From: Athalassotoga saccharophila
Lineage (GTDB): Bacteria > Thermotogota > Thermotogae > Mesoaciditogales > Mesoaciditogaceae
Assembly (NCBI RefSeq): GCF_009936215.1
Contig: NZ_AP019551.1
Span: 1,140,708-1,204,707 of the forward strand
Length of the DNA: 64,000 nt
Direction of reading: 5' to 3'
Under the pieces are notes generated by a model, which was not told the origin of the DNA, did not search any database, and worked only from the letters and a program-made list of their open reading frames with translations. Each line of letters opens with the position of its first letter. The first letter of the stretch is position 1. Made by a program: the position numbers and the translations under genes. This document shows, in pieces, positions 50,105 to 58,138 of the stretch.

Positions 50105-51129
50105 GAAAATATCTTATCATCTCTGTTATCATCATCGCGATCGCGGTGGTGGCAATAGTGTTCTTCTTCGAGAAGAATCAAAAACCCGTCGTGGGGATCC
50201 TTTTTCCGGTTGATTCCGCCACAAGTTATTCGGATAGAATGGCCGGGGTTTTGATCGCGATAAGGTCCCTTCCCGATGAGGTCAAATTCGTCGATATCGA
50301 TTTTAACTCCTCCGATCTTTCAACGGTTGTTTCCAAATCCATAAACTCGGGGATAAGGTACTTCGTGACCTTTCTTACATCCTCTCAGGCATCGGAATTG
50401 AGAAGTGTGGTAAACGGTAAAAATGTCATCCTGGTTGATTCTCAGGTTACGAATCCATTTGTCATAAATGAGATAAAGAACTTCTACACCATCTCTCCAA
50501 CTGACACAATTCAAGCCTCGGCCATAGCGAATTATATTCATGCACAAAATTACAAAAATGTCCTGATAATAAAAGGCGATCAAAATCCAATCTACGAAAA
50601 TTATCTTTCATCTCAAATTGCAAAGGATCTCAACAATTACGGGATCAATTCGGTAATAAAGGAGTTCGATCAAAATTTAGACGCGACGGCCGATAGCGTT
50701 GTTCTTATCATGTCTTCGGAAAGAGTGCTCAACATCATGCCACGGATAAGATCTAAATACGGAAATGTGCCCGTTATAGGAAGCGACTGGACTTTGGATC
50801 AGACACTTCTTAACTCGAAAAAATCTAACGGGATGATTGCTACATGCTTTGCAGATCTTTCAGATCTTCCCCAATCATTCAAAGAATCGCTTTACAAAAT
50901 AAAGATGTTTCCAGATCCTTCAATGCTTCTTGCCTATAACGCCACGATCGTCGTATTTATATTGGCAAAAAATGATGTTGGATCGAATGATGCTCAAAAA
51001 TTCCTCGATTCTCGAGTCTTTGTGGGATCAAATGGGGAATTCACCTTTTCGAATAAATCGGCCTCTTCCAAAGTTTACTTTTACAAGATATCCGGTGAAA
51101 ACCTTACCCTTTTGTGGTCTTGGAGGTAA
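50101..51129 (+). CDS. Membrane-anchored periplasmic binding protein-like sensor
   Basis: A 342-residue protein with one uncleaved N-terminal helix (LIISVIIIAIAVVAIVFFF) and a type 1 periplasmic-binding fold (LivJ/LacI-like): VVGILFPVDSATSYSDRMAG, VNGKNVILVDSQVT, the inter-lobe segment YTISPTDTIQASAIANYI, NVLIIKGDQNPIYENY and VPVIGSDWTLDQ. No transporter genes adjoin it. It overlaps kamE by 4 nt and is followed 2 nt later by a GGDEF-domain membrane protein, so it may deliver a ligand signal to that protein; an amino-acid ligand would fit the kamDE context. Confidence 0.8.
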   Translation: MRKYLIISVIIIAIAVVAIVFFFEKNQKPVVGILFPVDSATSYSDRMAGVLIAIRSLPDEVKFVDIDFNSSDLSTVVSKSINSGIRYFVTFLTSSQASELRSVVNGKNVILVDSQVTNPFVINEIKNFYTISPTDTIQASAIANYIHAQNYKNVLIIKGDQNPIYENYLSSQIAKDLNNYGINSVIKEFDQNLDATADSVVLIMSSERVLNIMPRIRSKYGNVPVIGSDWTLDQTLLNSKKSNGMIATCFADLSDLPQSFKESLYKIKMFPDPSMLLAYNATIVVFILAKNDVGSNDAQKFLDSRVFVGSNGEFTFSNKSASSKVYFYKISGENLTLLWSWR

Positions 51130-51131
51130 AG

Positions 51132-52820
51132 ATGACTTTTAAAAGATTTGTGATCTTTCTTGTTGTAATATCCGTCGCATTCGCAATTTTCGATCTTTAC
51201 TTTCAATTTGTGAATATCCAAAATGAGATGAATGAAGAATTAACAAACTTGTCTGCGGCGTTCTCCGAAAGAATAGAGGGCATAACACAGTTCATCTCGA
51301 TAATGCAACTTTCAAAAAACATCACACTTCCGTCGGGGATAAAAGGAATCATTGAAATAAACGATGACGGAAATGTTGTGAAATCTTACGGTCTTGAAAA
51401 TTACACGAGGGCCCTTTACGATTTTTCGGCACTGAGCGGAACGTACATCTCTCCGATTACCAATGTGGATGGGAATCCCGTTATAACGATCGCGACAAAA
51501 TCCCCTTCTGGAATCATAGCGGTCGAAATCGATCCACGCGTTGCCCTATCCAATGCAAACCTTTACATAGTCGATCAATCTGGTTTTGGTGTGAATTTAT
51601 CCAGCAACGAATGGAAGACCTTTATATCTGTACTTGCAAAGAATTCGAACTTCATAATCGACTGGCCATACCTTTTCGTGAAAGAGCCAACGTATGGGAA
51701 TTACACACTTGTAAATCAGGTTAGAATCTCTTCAATTATCTACTCGGCCTTGGGTGCGAGTTTGCCTTCCTACATCTTAATTCTTGCGATCTTTTTTCTA
51801 ACGGGGTTTTTGTACCTCCATTTAAAGAAGAAAGATAAGCCGGTCGAAGAATTTCTGGACTTTTTAAGCGAAATAAAGACCTTCAGAAGGTATGAAGGAA
51901 GTGAAGATCAAAAGTTCGTAAAGAATTACAACGATCTTGTTAATGAATGGGACAGAGTGTCCAAAAGTTATGCCTCCGTCATAGATGAGATCAGCCAGAC
52001 GAATACAGACCTTATAAAATTCAACGATTTGTATGCCGAACTTCCTATGATCTTTGAAAGAATAGACAATGAAGAATCATTTAAAGATGCGATAAGGATC
52101 GTGGCAAGAAGGATACTCGACCTTTCAAAGTGCGTAAAAGGAGTTGGAATAAAGTACGGTCAACAAATATTCAACATAGGAACGATAACGCCTTACGATT
52201 TTCAAAGCAACACAAAATTCACTCTCGGAATCAAGACACATTCGAGCACACTCGATTTTGTCCTCGATTTGGATAAGTTCACAACGACAGACATATTCAA
52301 AGAATTGCTTGTCTCTCTTTTGCACCATGTCGGATCCGTAGTGTCTATGTACGAATTAAGAACCGAAAGAAATGAATCGGCAAGATACGATCCTCTCACC
52401 GAATTGCTAACTCGACAGGAATTTTCAAATCTCGTATTCAGAGAGATTGAGATTTTAAAAAGAGAAAATGAACAATCTGCCTTTGTTCTCGTAGACATAA
52501 AGGACTTCAAAGAATTCAACGATAGATACGGGCACTTTGAGGGAGATGTGCTCATGAAATACATTGCCAAAGTGATAAAGAACAGCACAAGAATAACGGA
52601 CATAAGTTGCAGGTGGGGGGAGGACAGTTTCGCGATCTACTTCGCGAATTTCAAAAAGACGGACATGAAGACAAAAGAATCGGAGATAATCGGAAAGATA
52701 AAAGAATTCAAAAGATCGGTGAATGTAAAGATTGGCGTCTCTTACTATCCTCAGGATGGAGAAACCTTTGAAGAACTCATGAAAATGGCCGAAGAAAGAA
52801 GCAATACTCAAAGCGAATAA
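51132..52820 (+). CDS. Membrane sensor protein with degenerate GGDEF domain
   Basis: A 562-residue protein: helix FVIFLVVISVAFAIFDLYFQF, an extracytoplasmic sensor domain (about 35-215), a second helix (YILILAIFFLTGFLYLHL), a linker with coiled-coil, a GAF-like part (about 310-410) and a C-terminal GGDEF domain. The domain keeps DIKDFKEFNDRYGHFEGD, but the signature GGDEF reads GEDSF (in RWGEDSFAIYF), losing the second Gly and the catalytic Glu. It is probably not a cyclase and may act as a c-di-GMP or GTP receptor. GGAGG precedes the ATG at 51132. Confidence 0.88.
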   Translation: MTFKRFVIFLVVISVAFAIFDLYFQFVNIQNEMNEELTNLSAAFSERIEGITQFISIMQLSKNITLPSGIKGIIEINDDGNVVKSYGLENYTRALYDFSALSGTYISPITNVDGNPVITIATKSPSGIIAVEIDPRVALSNANLYIVDQSGFGVNLSSNEWKTFISVLAKNSNFIIDWPYLFVKEPTYGNYTLVNQVRISSIIYSALGASLPSYILILAIFFLTGFLYLHLKKKDKPVEEFLDFLSEIKTFRRYEGSEDQKFVKNYNDLVNEWDRVSKSYASVIDEISQTNTDLIKFNDLYAELPMIFERIDNEESFKDAIRIVARRILDLSKCVKGVGIKYGQQIFNIGTITPYDFQSNTKFTLGIKTHSSTLDFVLDLDKFTTTDIFKELLVSLLHHVGSVVSMYELRTERNESARYDPLTELLTRQEFSNLVFREIEILKRENEQSAFVLVDIKDFKEFNDRYGHFEGDVLMKYIAKVIKNSTRITDISCRWGEDSFAIYFANFKKTDMKTKESEIIGKIKEFKRSVNVKIGVSYYPQDGETFEELMKMAEERSNTQSE

Positions 52821-52823
52821 CTT

Positions 52824-52871
52824 TTGTGAAATGACAAAATTGTTGTATAATTGATAACGATAATGATTATT
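52824..52871 (+). promoter_or_regulatory. Promoter and Fur-box-like site before the VIT1-type transporter
   Basis: TTGTGA (52824-52829) and TATAAT (52846-52851) form a promoter with 16-bp spacer. Directly after it, 52853-52871 reads GATAACGATAATGATTATT, 16 of 19 matches to the classical Fur box with its three GATAAT-type hexamers. The site covers the expected transcription start and ends one base before AGGAGG, so repressor binding would block expression. Confidence 0.75.
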
Positions 52872-52881
52872 AGGAGGAAAA

Positions 52882-53688
52882 ATGAAGTTAGACGATAGGC
52901 AAAAAATCGCGAGAGAGGCTTTCAAAAGAAGAGATATGTCTCTTCATCAGGAAGCCCATTCGAAAGAAAGTATCTCCAATGAGGTATGGCACAAAACCTC
53001 TCAAGGCAGATACATGACGCCTCTTGTCTACGGTGCAAGCGATGGGATAATAACGACCTTTGCCGTTGTGGCAGGAGCGATGGGAGCCCATCTTAGCCCG
53101 CAAATAGTCCTGATAATGGGCCTTGCGAATCTTTTCGGAGATGGTTTTTCGATGGCCGTTGGAGATTACATGTCTCAAAGAACGACCGTCAAATACAACC
53201 AAAGCGAGAGAGAACGCGAAGAATGGGAGGTCGAAATAGATCCCCGGTCGGAAAAGGAAGAACTCATCGAGATATACAAAGCCAAAGGCCTTGAAGAGGA
53301 AAAGGCACGCCAACTTGTCGAGATACTCAGTTCAAACAAAAAATTGTGGGTTGAGACAATGATGCACGAAGAGTTGAACATACTCGAGGACAAGGACAGT
53401 TCTCCTCTCAAAGACGCGCTTGTAACCTTCTTTTCCTTTGTCTTTTTCGGATTCATGCCCCTTGTCACATACATACTCGCAACCTTCATACCTTTCTTTG
53501 CACAAAACACGTTTTCTACGGCCACCTTTTTGACGATTGTAACGCTATTCTTGGTTGGGGCTTTGAGAAATATAGTTACAAACATTAACTGGATAAAGAG
53601 TGGAATTGAGATGCTTTTGACCGGAGGGGCAGCGGCAATCATCGCGTATGTTGTCGGTTACATGATAAAGTACATAACGACCCTGTGA
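52882..53688 (+). CDS. VIT1/CCC1 family metal transporter
   Basis: A 268-residue membrane protein exporting or sequestering Fe(II)/Mn(II). The first helix motif YGASDGIITTFAVVAGAMGA and GLANLFGDGFSMAVGDYMSQ are hallmark VIT1 segments, followed by a cytoplasmic helical metal-binding domain rich in Glu (about 100-170; EREREEWEVEIDP, MMHEELNILEDKD) and three C-terminal helices. The N-terminal 40 residues are polar. It is preceded by a Fur-box-like operator, fitting a role in iron handling. Confidence 0.92.
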   Translation: MKLDDRQKIAREAFKRRDMSLHQEAHSKESISNEVWHKTSQGRYMTPLVYGASDGIITTFAVVAGAMGAHLSPQIVLIMGLANLFGDGFSMAVGDYMSQRTTVKYNQSEREREEWEVEIDPRSEKEELIEIYKAKGLEEEKARQLVEILSSNKKLWVETMMHEELNILEDKDSSPLKDALVTFFSFVFFGFMPLVTYILATFIPFFAQNTFSTATFLTIVTLFLVGALRNIVTNINWIKSGIEMLLTGGAAAIIAYVVGYMIKYITTL

Positions 53689-53702
53689 AAGGAGTGATTT
53701 AG

Positions 53703-54659
53703 ATGGAATACAGGAAGGTAGGAAAATGGGGATTGAAGATAAGCGAATTGGGATTTGGTACATGGCTGACATTCGGGCCCCAGTTAGACGTTGACACATC
53801 GAAGAAGATAATAAGAGAAGCGTTTAAAAACGGGATAAACTTTTTTGACACGACCGAGGCGTATCAGGGAGGGATGGCCGAATACATATTGAGTCAATCT
53901 CTCAAAGAGTTTAGAAGGGAAGACCTTGTGGTATCGACGAAGATATTCTGGGGAGGGTCTGGACCAAATGACACGGGGTTATCGAGGAAGCATCTTGTGG
54001 AAGGTTTGAGGAATTCACTAAAGAGGCTTGAGATGGAATATGTGGACATAGTGTACTGTCACAGGCCGGACCCGACGGTGCCGATGGAAGAGGTAGTAAT
54101 GGGGATGGATTATCTGATAAGAAGCGGTATGGCTCTGTACTGGGGGACATCTGAATGGAGCGCGGCCGAGATAGAGGAGGCGCACAAGGTATGCAGGGAA
54201 TGGAAATGCATCGAGCCTATAGTTGAACAGCCGCAGTACAACATGCTCAAAAGAGACAGAGTCGAGAAGGAATACCTTCCTATATACGAAAAGTATGGAA
54301 TGGGACTGACAACCTTTAGTCCTCTTGCCTCGGGAATTCTTACCGGCAAATACAACGCTGGGATTCCCAAAGGAAGCAGGCTCGATCTCTTTCCAGATTT
54401 AAAAAAGAGATTCGAAGAGGATGGCCGTTTTTCAAAAGAGAGAATTGAAAAGGTAAAATCTCTTGAGAAGATTGCAAAATCATTGAATGTAAAACTTTCC
54501 CAACTTGCCATTGCGTGGGTTTTGAAAAATGACCATGTGAGCAGTGTACTTTTGGGAGTTAGTAATATCGATCAATTCAAAGAGAATTTGGCTGCGGCCG
54601 AGATAAAGAACAAAATTACGGACGATATAATGAAAGAAATTGACAGGATAGTTTTATGA
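53703..54659 (+). CDS. Aldo/keto reductase
   Basis: A 318-residue NAD(P)H-dependent reductase of the AKR fold, close to the Kv-beta/YghZ-like group: YRKVGKWGLKISELGFGTWL, the catalytic Asp-Tyr in FFDTTEAYQGGMAEYIL, STKIFWG with the lysine, YCHRPDP with the histidine, and the cofactor segment SVLLGVSNIDQFKENL. Substrate unknown. It lies 14 nt after the metal-transporter stop behind AAGGAGTGA and overlaps the ubiA-like gene by 4 nt. Confidence 0.92.
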   Translation: MEYRKVGKWGLKISELGFGTWLTFGPQLDVDTSKKIIREAFKNGINFFDTTEAYQGGMAEYILSQSLKEFRREDLVVSTKIFWGGSGPNDTGLSRKHLVEGLRNSLKRLEMEYVDIVYCHRPDPTVPMEEVVMGMDYLIRSGMALYWGTSEWSAAEIEEAHKVCREWKCIEPIVEQPQYNMLKRDRVEKEYLPIYEKYGMGLTTFSPLASGILTGKYNAGIPKGSRLDLFPDLKKRFEEDGRFSKERIEKVKSLEKIAKSLNVKLSQLAIAWVLKNDHVSSVLLGVSNIDQFKENLAAAEIKNKITDDIMKEIDRIVL

Positions 54660-55537
54660 AGTACTTTTTAGCCACGCGTCCTTACGTTGTAGGTGCAAGT
54701 TTAATCCCGTTTACGATAGGGGCATTTTTGGCACTAAGAGAAGGCCACTTTTCTTTGATTCTTTACATACTCGGTGGCCTTTCTTTGGTCTTGATACATC
54801 TTGCATCAAACAGTGCGAATGATTATTTCGACTACAAGCATGGCATAGACAGACCCGGAACCTTCGGATCGAGCGGAAGTAGACTCTTGATAAATGGCAA
54901 GATAACCCTGAAAGAAGAAAAATACGTCATGATAACGACCTTTGTACTTGCGATCTTCTTTGGAATATTAACCGTTGTACTCTCGACGCCTTACATACTC
55001 ATCTTTGGCGCTTTAGGACTTGCGGGAGGATATTTTTACACGGCCGATCCCGTGAATTTGAAATATCACGGACTTTCTGTGCCATCGATCTTTTTGATAT
55101 ACGGAATCCTTATAACTCTCGGTGGTTACTTTTTGATGGCCCGCACGATCTCTGCAAATGCCATTTTATTTGCCGTTATAATAGGCCTTCCCGTTACGAA
55201 CATAGTGTTAGCGAATGAAATAAGAGATACCCAAAATGACAGGGTTATTGGAATAAAGTCTCTCACCCTCATCTTTGGAGACATAGCCGGATCGGTAATC
55301 TATCTTGTCTTCACAATTGCCCAGTTTGTGCTGGCACTCTATGCGCTTTATCTAAAAGACGTATCGGCATGGTCTTTGATCTCTTTGGCGTCTGTGCCTT
55401 TGTACGTAAGAATTATAGTGAAACTTTTCTCAAAATCGTATGGTAAAATAAGTGGTAAAGAAATAATGAACATAGATGTCGAAAGTTCAAATGCGATGTT
55501 GGTCTTTGGAATAGGAATATTGATCGGTCTGATTTAA
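54656..55537 (+). CDS. UbiA family prenyltransferase, MenA-like
   Basis: A 293-residue membrane enzyme with eight to nine helices. The first Asp-rich motif is NSANDYFDYKHGIDRPG and the second ANEIRDTQNDRVIGIKSL. The early YVVGASLIPFTIGAFLA and SGSRLLINGKI blocks resemble MenA (1,4-dihydroxy-2-naphthoate polyprenyltransferase) more than protohaem or chlorophyll synthases. It would make a quinone precursor, but no other menaquinone gene is in the window. Next gene: an NDH-2-like dehydrogenase. Confidence 0.85.
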   Translation: MKYFLATRPYVVGASLIPFTIGAFLALREGHFSLILYILGGLSLVLIHLASNSANDYFDYKHGIDRPGTFGSSGSRLLINGKITLKEEKYVMITTFVLAIFFGILTVVLSTPYILIFGALGLAGGYFYTADPVNLKYHGLSVPSIFLIYGILITLGGYFLMARTISANAILFAVIIGLPVTNIVLANEIRDTQNDRVIGIKSLTLIFGDIAGSVIYLVFTIAQFVLALYALYLKDVSAWSLISLASVPLYVRIIVKLFSKSYGKISGKEIMNIDVESSNAMLVFGIGILIGLI

Positions 55538-55548
55538 GGAGGTGTGCA

Positions 55549-56745
55549 ATGCCCAAGGTAGTAGTGGTTGGTGGAGGATTTGGAGGAGTTGAATTCGTTC
55601 AAAGGCTTCACAAAATGTCCAAGACAATAGACATAACGCTTTTCGAAAAAGAAGGAGATCAGACATTCAGAACTGAATTGCACAAATTCGCGTGCGAAAG
55701 GATCCCGCCCGAGGCCATAAAAATACCTCTCTCAAGAGTCCTTCCTCAATCCGTCAAAATCGAGAGAGTGGCCGTGGATAAGGTAGACATTAAGGGCCAA
55801 AAGGTCTTTGCAAAGGGCAAATCCTACGATTACGATTTTTTAGTCGTGGCAGCAGGGAGCGATCCCAACTTCTTTGGAATACCCGGAATGAAGGAAAATG
55901 CACTCTCCTTCTGGACATTGGAAGATGCAATGAAAATAAACTCCCGAATAAAGCAGATCTTCAAAGATGTGAAGAATGTTCAAGACCCATCCGAAAGGCA
56001 AAAGATGCTCACTATAATCGTCGGCGGAGGAGGCTTTACAGGCGTTGAACTTATGGGAGAGATTATGGAATGGGTCGATAAGTTGTGCAAAGAGAATGGA
56101 ATACTGAGAAAATCCGTGAAGTTGATGATAGTCGAGGCATTGCCGAGAATCCTTCCTAATATAGAAAAAGAAGAGGTTGTAAATCAGGCCATAAAGTACA
56201 TGAATGAACATGGTGTTGAAATAAAGACCAACTCCATGATAGTCAACGTGACGGCCGATGGCATTACTCTCAAATCTGGAGAATTCATCCCTACAAAAAC
56301 GCTTATATGGTCTGGCGGAGTTCAGGCAAACTCATTCAGCAATTTATTGGATTTGCAAAAAGACAAAAGGGGCAGGATAATCGTCAACGAATTCATGGAA
56401 ACATCCGATCCGCACGTGTACGCGATAGGCGATATAGCCTCTTACGTTGATAAATCTAATAAACCCATGCCCGGACTTGTTGAATCTGCGATGCAATCGG
56501 CAAAAATAGCGGCGCATAACATCTTCGTTGCGATAAATGGTGGAGAGAAAGAGCCTCTCGATTTGAACCTTCACGGTAACATAGTCTACATAGGGAAAAG
56601 ATACGGGGTTGTGAACGTAAAATCGATTGGCACCTTTGCGGGCTACAGGGCTATAATCATGAAACATATAGTCAACATGCAACATATGTTGCACGCCGGC
56701 GGATTTGGACTCATGTGGAAGTATGTCAAAGATCAGATATTATAA
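55549..56745 (+). CDS. NDH-2-type NAD(P)/FAD-dependent dehydrogenase
   Basis: A 398-residue two-dinucleotide-binding flavoprotein: VVVVGGGFGGVEFVQRLHKM for FAD, VVAAGSDPNFFGIPGM, the NADH-binding IIVGGGGFTGVELMGEI, and the late FAD segment VYAIGDIASYVDKSNKPMPG followed by the quinone-site-like SAMQSAKIAAHNI. The C-terminal amphipathic helix (LHAGGFGLMWKYVKDQIL) suits membrane binding. Type II NADH:quinone oxidoreductase is the best guess, strengthened by the UbiA-like neighbour 11 nt upstream. AGGAGGTG precedes the ATG. Confidence 0.88.
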   Translation: MPKVVVVGGGFGGVEFVQRLHKMSKTIDITLFEKEGDQTFRTELHKFACERIPPEAIKIPLSRVLPQSVKIERVAVDKVDIKGQKVFAKGKSYDYDFLVVAAGSDPNFFGIPGMKENALSFWTLEDAMKINSRIKQIFKDVKNVQDPSERQKMLTIIVGGGGFTGVELMGEIMEWVDKLCKENGILRKSVKLMIVEALPRILPNIEKEEVVNQAIKYMNEHGVEIKTNSMIVNVTADGITLKSGEFIPTKTLIWSGGVQANSFSNLLDLQKDKRGRIIVNEFMETSDPHVYAIGDIASYVDKSNKPMPGLVESAMQSAKIAAHNIFVAINGGEKEPLDLNLHGNIVYIGKRYGVVNVKSIGTFAGYRAIIMKHIVNMQHMLHAGGFGLMWKYVKDQIL

Positions 56746-56768
56746 AAGGAGGGTCAAGCCCTCCTTTC
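56745..56768. terminator. Bidirectional terminator between the NDH-2-like gene and wrbA
   Basis: AAAGGAGGG and CCCTCCTTT (9 bp) around TCAAG, T-rich on both strands, between convergent genes. Confidence 0.85.
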
Positions 56769-56769
56769 T

Positions 56770-57384
56770 TTATCCGAACAACTTTTTTGTGATTTCTGCA
56801 ACCCGTCTTCCTTGAGCACGGGCGATTTTGAGTTCAACATCACTTATTTTTCTATCAGATCCAGTTATCGTGGAGGCCCCGTAAGGACTGCCACCAGACA
56901 CACCGTCGACATAGCCCAATTCCGGTATTGTGTAAGGAACTCCAACTATCACCATACCATGGTGCAAAAGGACCGTGTGAAAATTCAAAATAGTCGATTC
57001 CTGACCGCCGTGCTGGGTTTGTGATGATGTAAAAACGCTCCCGACCTTGCCGGCAAGCGCGCCCTTTGAAAACAAAGGCCCTGTGGAATCAAGGAATTCT
57101 TTCATCTGCGCGCTCATCATTCCAAACCTTGTAGGAGTGCCAAAGATGATTCCATGAGATTCGGCAAGAGTATCAAGAGTCGCCACGGGAATATGTGCAA
57201 ACGCTTTCTTTGCCTGAGTTGCATGCATTGCCTCTATGATATTCGGCGGCAAAAATTCTTCGACCTGATAAATTCCCACTTCCACTCCTTCGACCTCTTT
57301 TGCGCCTTCTGCCTCAGCAAGCGCTAATTGATAAATATGACCATAAATACTGTGAAAAATGATATTTACCTTTACAAATTTCAT
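56770..57384 (-). CDS. wrbA: NAD(P)H:quinone oxidoreductase, WrbA family
   Basis: A 204-residue flavodoxin-fold FMN enzyme: KVNIIFHSIYGHIYQLALAE is the phosphate loop, GIIFGTPTRFGMMSAQMKEF, FTSSQTQHGGQESTILNFHT and GSPYGASTITG are all WrbA-specific. It reduces quinones by two electrons to prevent redox cycling. It converges on the UbiA/NDH-2 pair, so three quinone-linked genes lie together. AGGTGAATTG precedes the ATG. Confidence 0.93.
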   Translation of the reverse strand: MKFVKVNIIFHSIYGHIYQLALAEAEGAKEVEGVEVGIYQVEEFLPPNIIEAMHATQAKKAFAHIPVATLDTLAESHGIIFGTPTRFGMMSAQMKEFLDSTGPLFSKGALAGKVGSVFTSSQTQHGGQESTILNFHTVLLHHGMVIVGVPYTIPELGYVDGVSGGSPYGASTITGSDRKISDVELKIARAQGRRVAEITKKLFG

Positions 57385-57407
57385 CTCAATTCACCTTTCT
57401 TTTTGGA

Positions 57408-57436
57408 ATAAAGCAGGGCAAAAAGCCCTGCTTTAT
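57408..57436 (-). terminator. Terminator of the 37-codon gene
   Basis: A perfect 12-bp stem (ATAAAGCAGGGC / GCCCTGCTTTAT) with an A5/T5 loop starts at the last base of the small gene's stop codon. In minus orientation it is followed by TATTCCAAAAAG, so its T run is within the stem. Confidence 0.75.
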
Positions 57437-57549
57437 CATAGCCTTGATCCGTATATCGTGATTTTTATAAGATTCTCTATTAAAACCTTTTCGGCAATTT
57501 CTTTCCTTGATGCTTTCTCTACCAACCCGTCGATGTTGTTCTTCTTCAT
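57436..57549 (-). CDS. 37-residue small protein with own promoter
   Basis: Not recognised. The 37 codons read MKKNNIDGLVEKASRKEIAE and continue KVLIENLIKITIYGSRL. The ATG lies 8 nt after GGAGG, a consensus promoter is 40-70 bp upstream and a strong hairpin follows the stop, so all parts of a real gene are present. The peptide is basic and probably helical, with a hydrophobic C-terminal third; it could be membrane-active or a regulatory peptide. Nothing else can be said from sequence. Confidence 0.6.
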   Translation of the reverse strand: MKKNNIDGLVEKASRKEIAEKVLIENLIKITIYGSRL

Positions 57550-57590
57550 TTTTAAGGCCTCCTCCACTTTCAATCGTCCTTTGATTATAT

Positions 57591-57618
57591 TGTATACCTT
57601 TTTAGTCTACTTTGTCAA
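57591..57618 (-). promoter_or_regulatory. Promoter of the 37-codon gene
   Basis: On the minus strand TTGACA (57613-57618) and TATACA (57591-57596) have a 16-bp spacer; a second TATAAT lies 7 bp further downstream. Confidence 0.7.
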
Positions 57619-57633
57619 GGCCAATTCATATTT

Positions 57634-57971
57634 CTATTCACTGAATTCATAGAATGATATTCCGAGTAAGCACGGGCCTGCGTGGACGGCGAGCACCGGA
57701 CTTATCTGACCAATGAAAAGTTTGTTTACATTTATTCCCGATTCTTTTACCCTCAGAATGAATTCGTTTGCCTCTTCCTGATCTTCACCGTTCATGACGG
57801 CTAAATTCACTTTTTGGTTTTGGGTATCTCTTTTTAAAGCAGATCATAAACCTCTTGAGATTTTATCTCGATCTTGTCTCTTTAGGTTTTGTCCTTGTAC
57901 ACGATAAACAAAGGCAAAATTTTTATAACATACTCAGAAATATTTTCCTTGACAATTGGTATTTTTTCCAT
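57634..57971 (-). pseudogene. Decayed DegV family fatty-acid-binding protein gene
   Basis: A remnant of a DegV gene (fatty acid kinase binding subunit family). The N-terminal piece reads ILPLFIVYKDKT, then a TAA where DegV has Tyr, RDKIEIKSQEVYDLL, a second TAA, and KEIPKT, so at least two nonsense changes. The middle of the protein is deleted. The C-terminal piece in another frame reads FIGQISPVLAVHAGPCLLGI and ends FYEFSE, typical of the DegV end. An intact gene would be about 850 bp. The start (57971) has GGAGAT before it. Clearly non-functional. Confidence 0.85.
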
Positions 57972-58077
57972 TGTATCTCCCTAAGAAAAAGTTTAGACTT
58001 ATGATACCAATATGATACATAGAATGTCACTTTGTATGCAATTGCCAATTTATTAAGAGAGGATTGTAGTTGTATAT

Positions 58078-58105
58078 TTGATCTTCAACTTAGATATGAT
58101 ATAAT
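58078..58105 (+). promoter_or_regulatory. Promoter of the glycan-modification operon
   Basis: TTGATC (58078-58083) and TATAAT (58100-58105), 16-bp spacer, 34 bp before the first gene. The stretch 57972-58077 shows nothing else. Confidence 0.6.
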
Positions 58106-58138
58106 TTTTTTGTTATTGCCAGAAAAGAAGTGATATCA

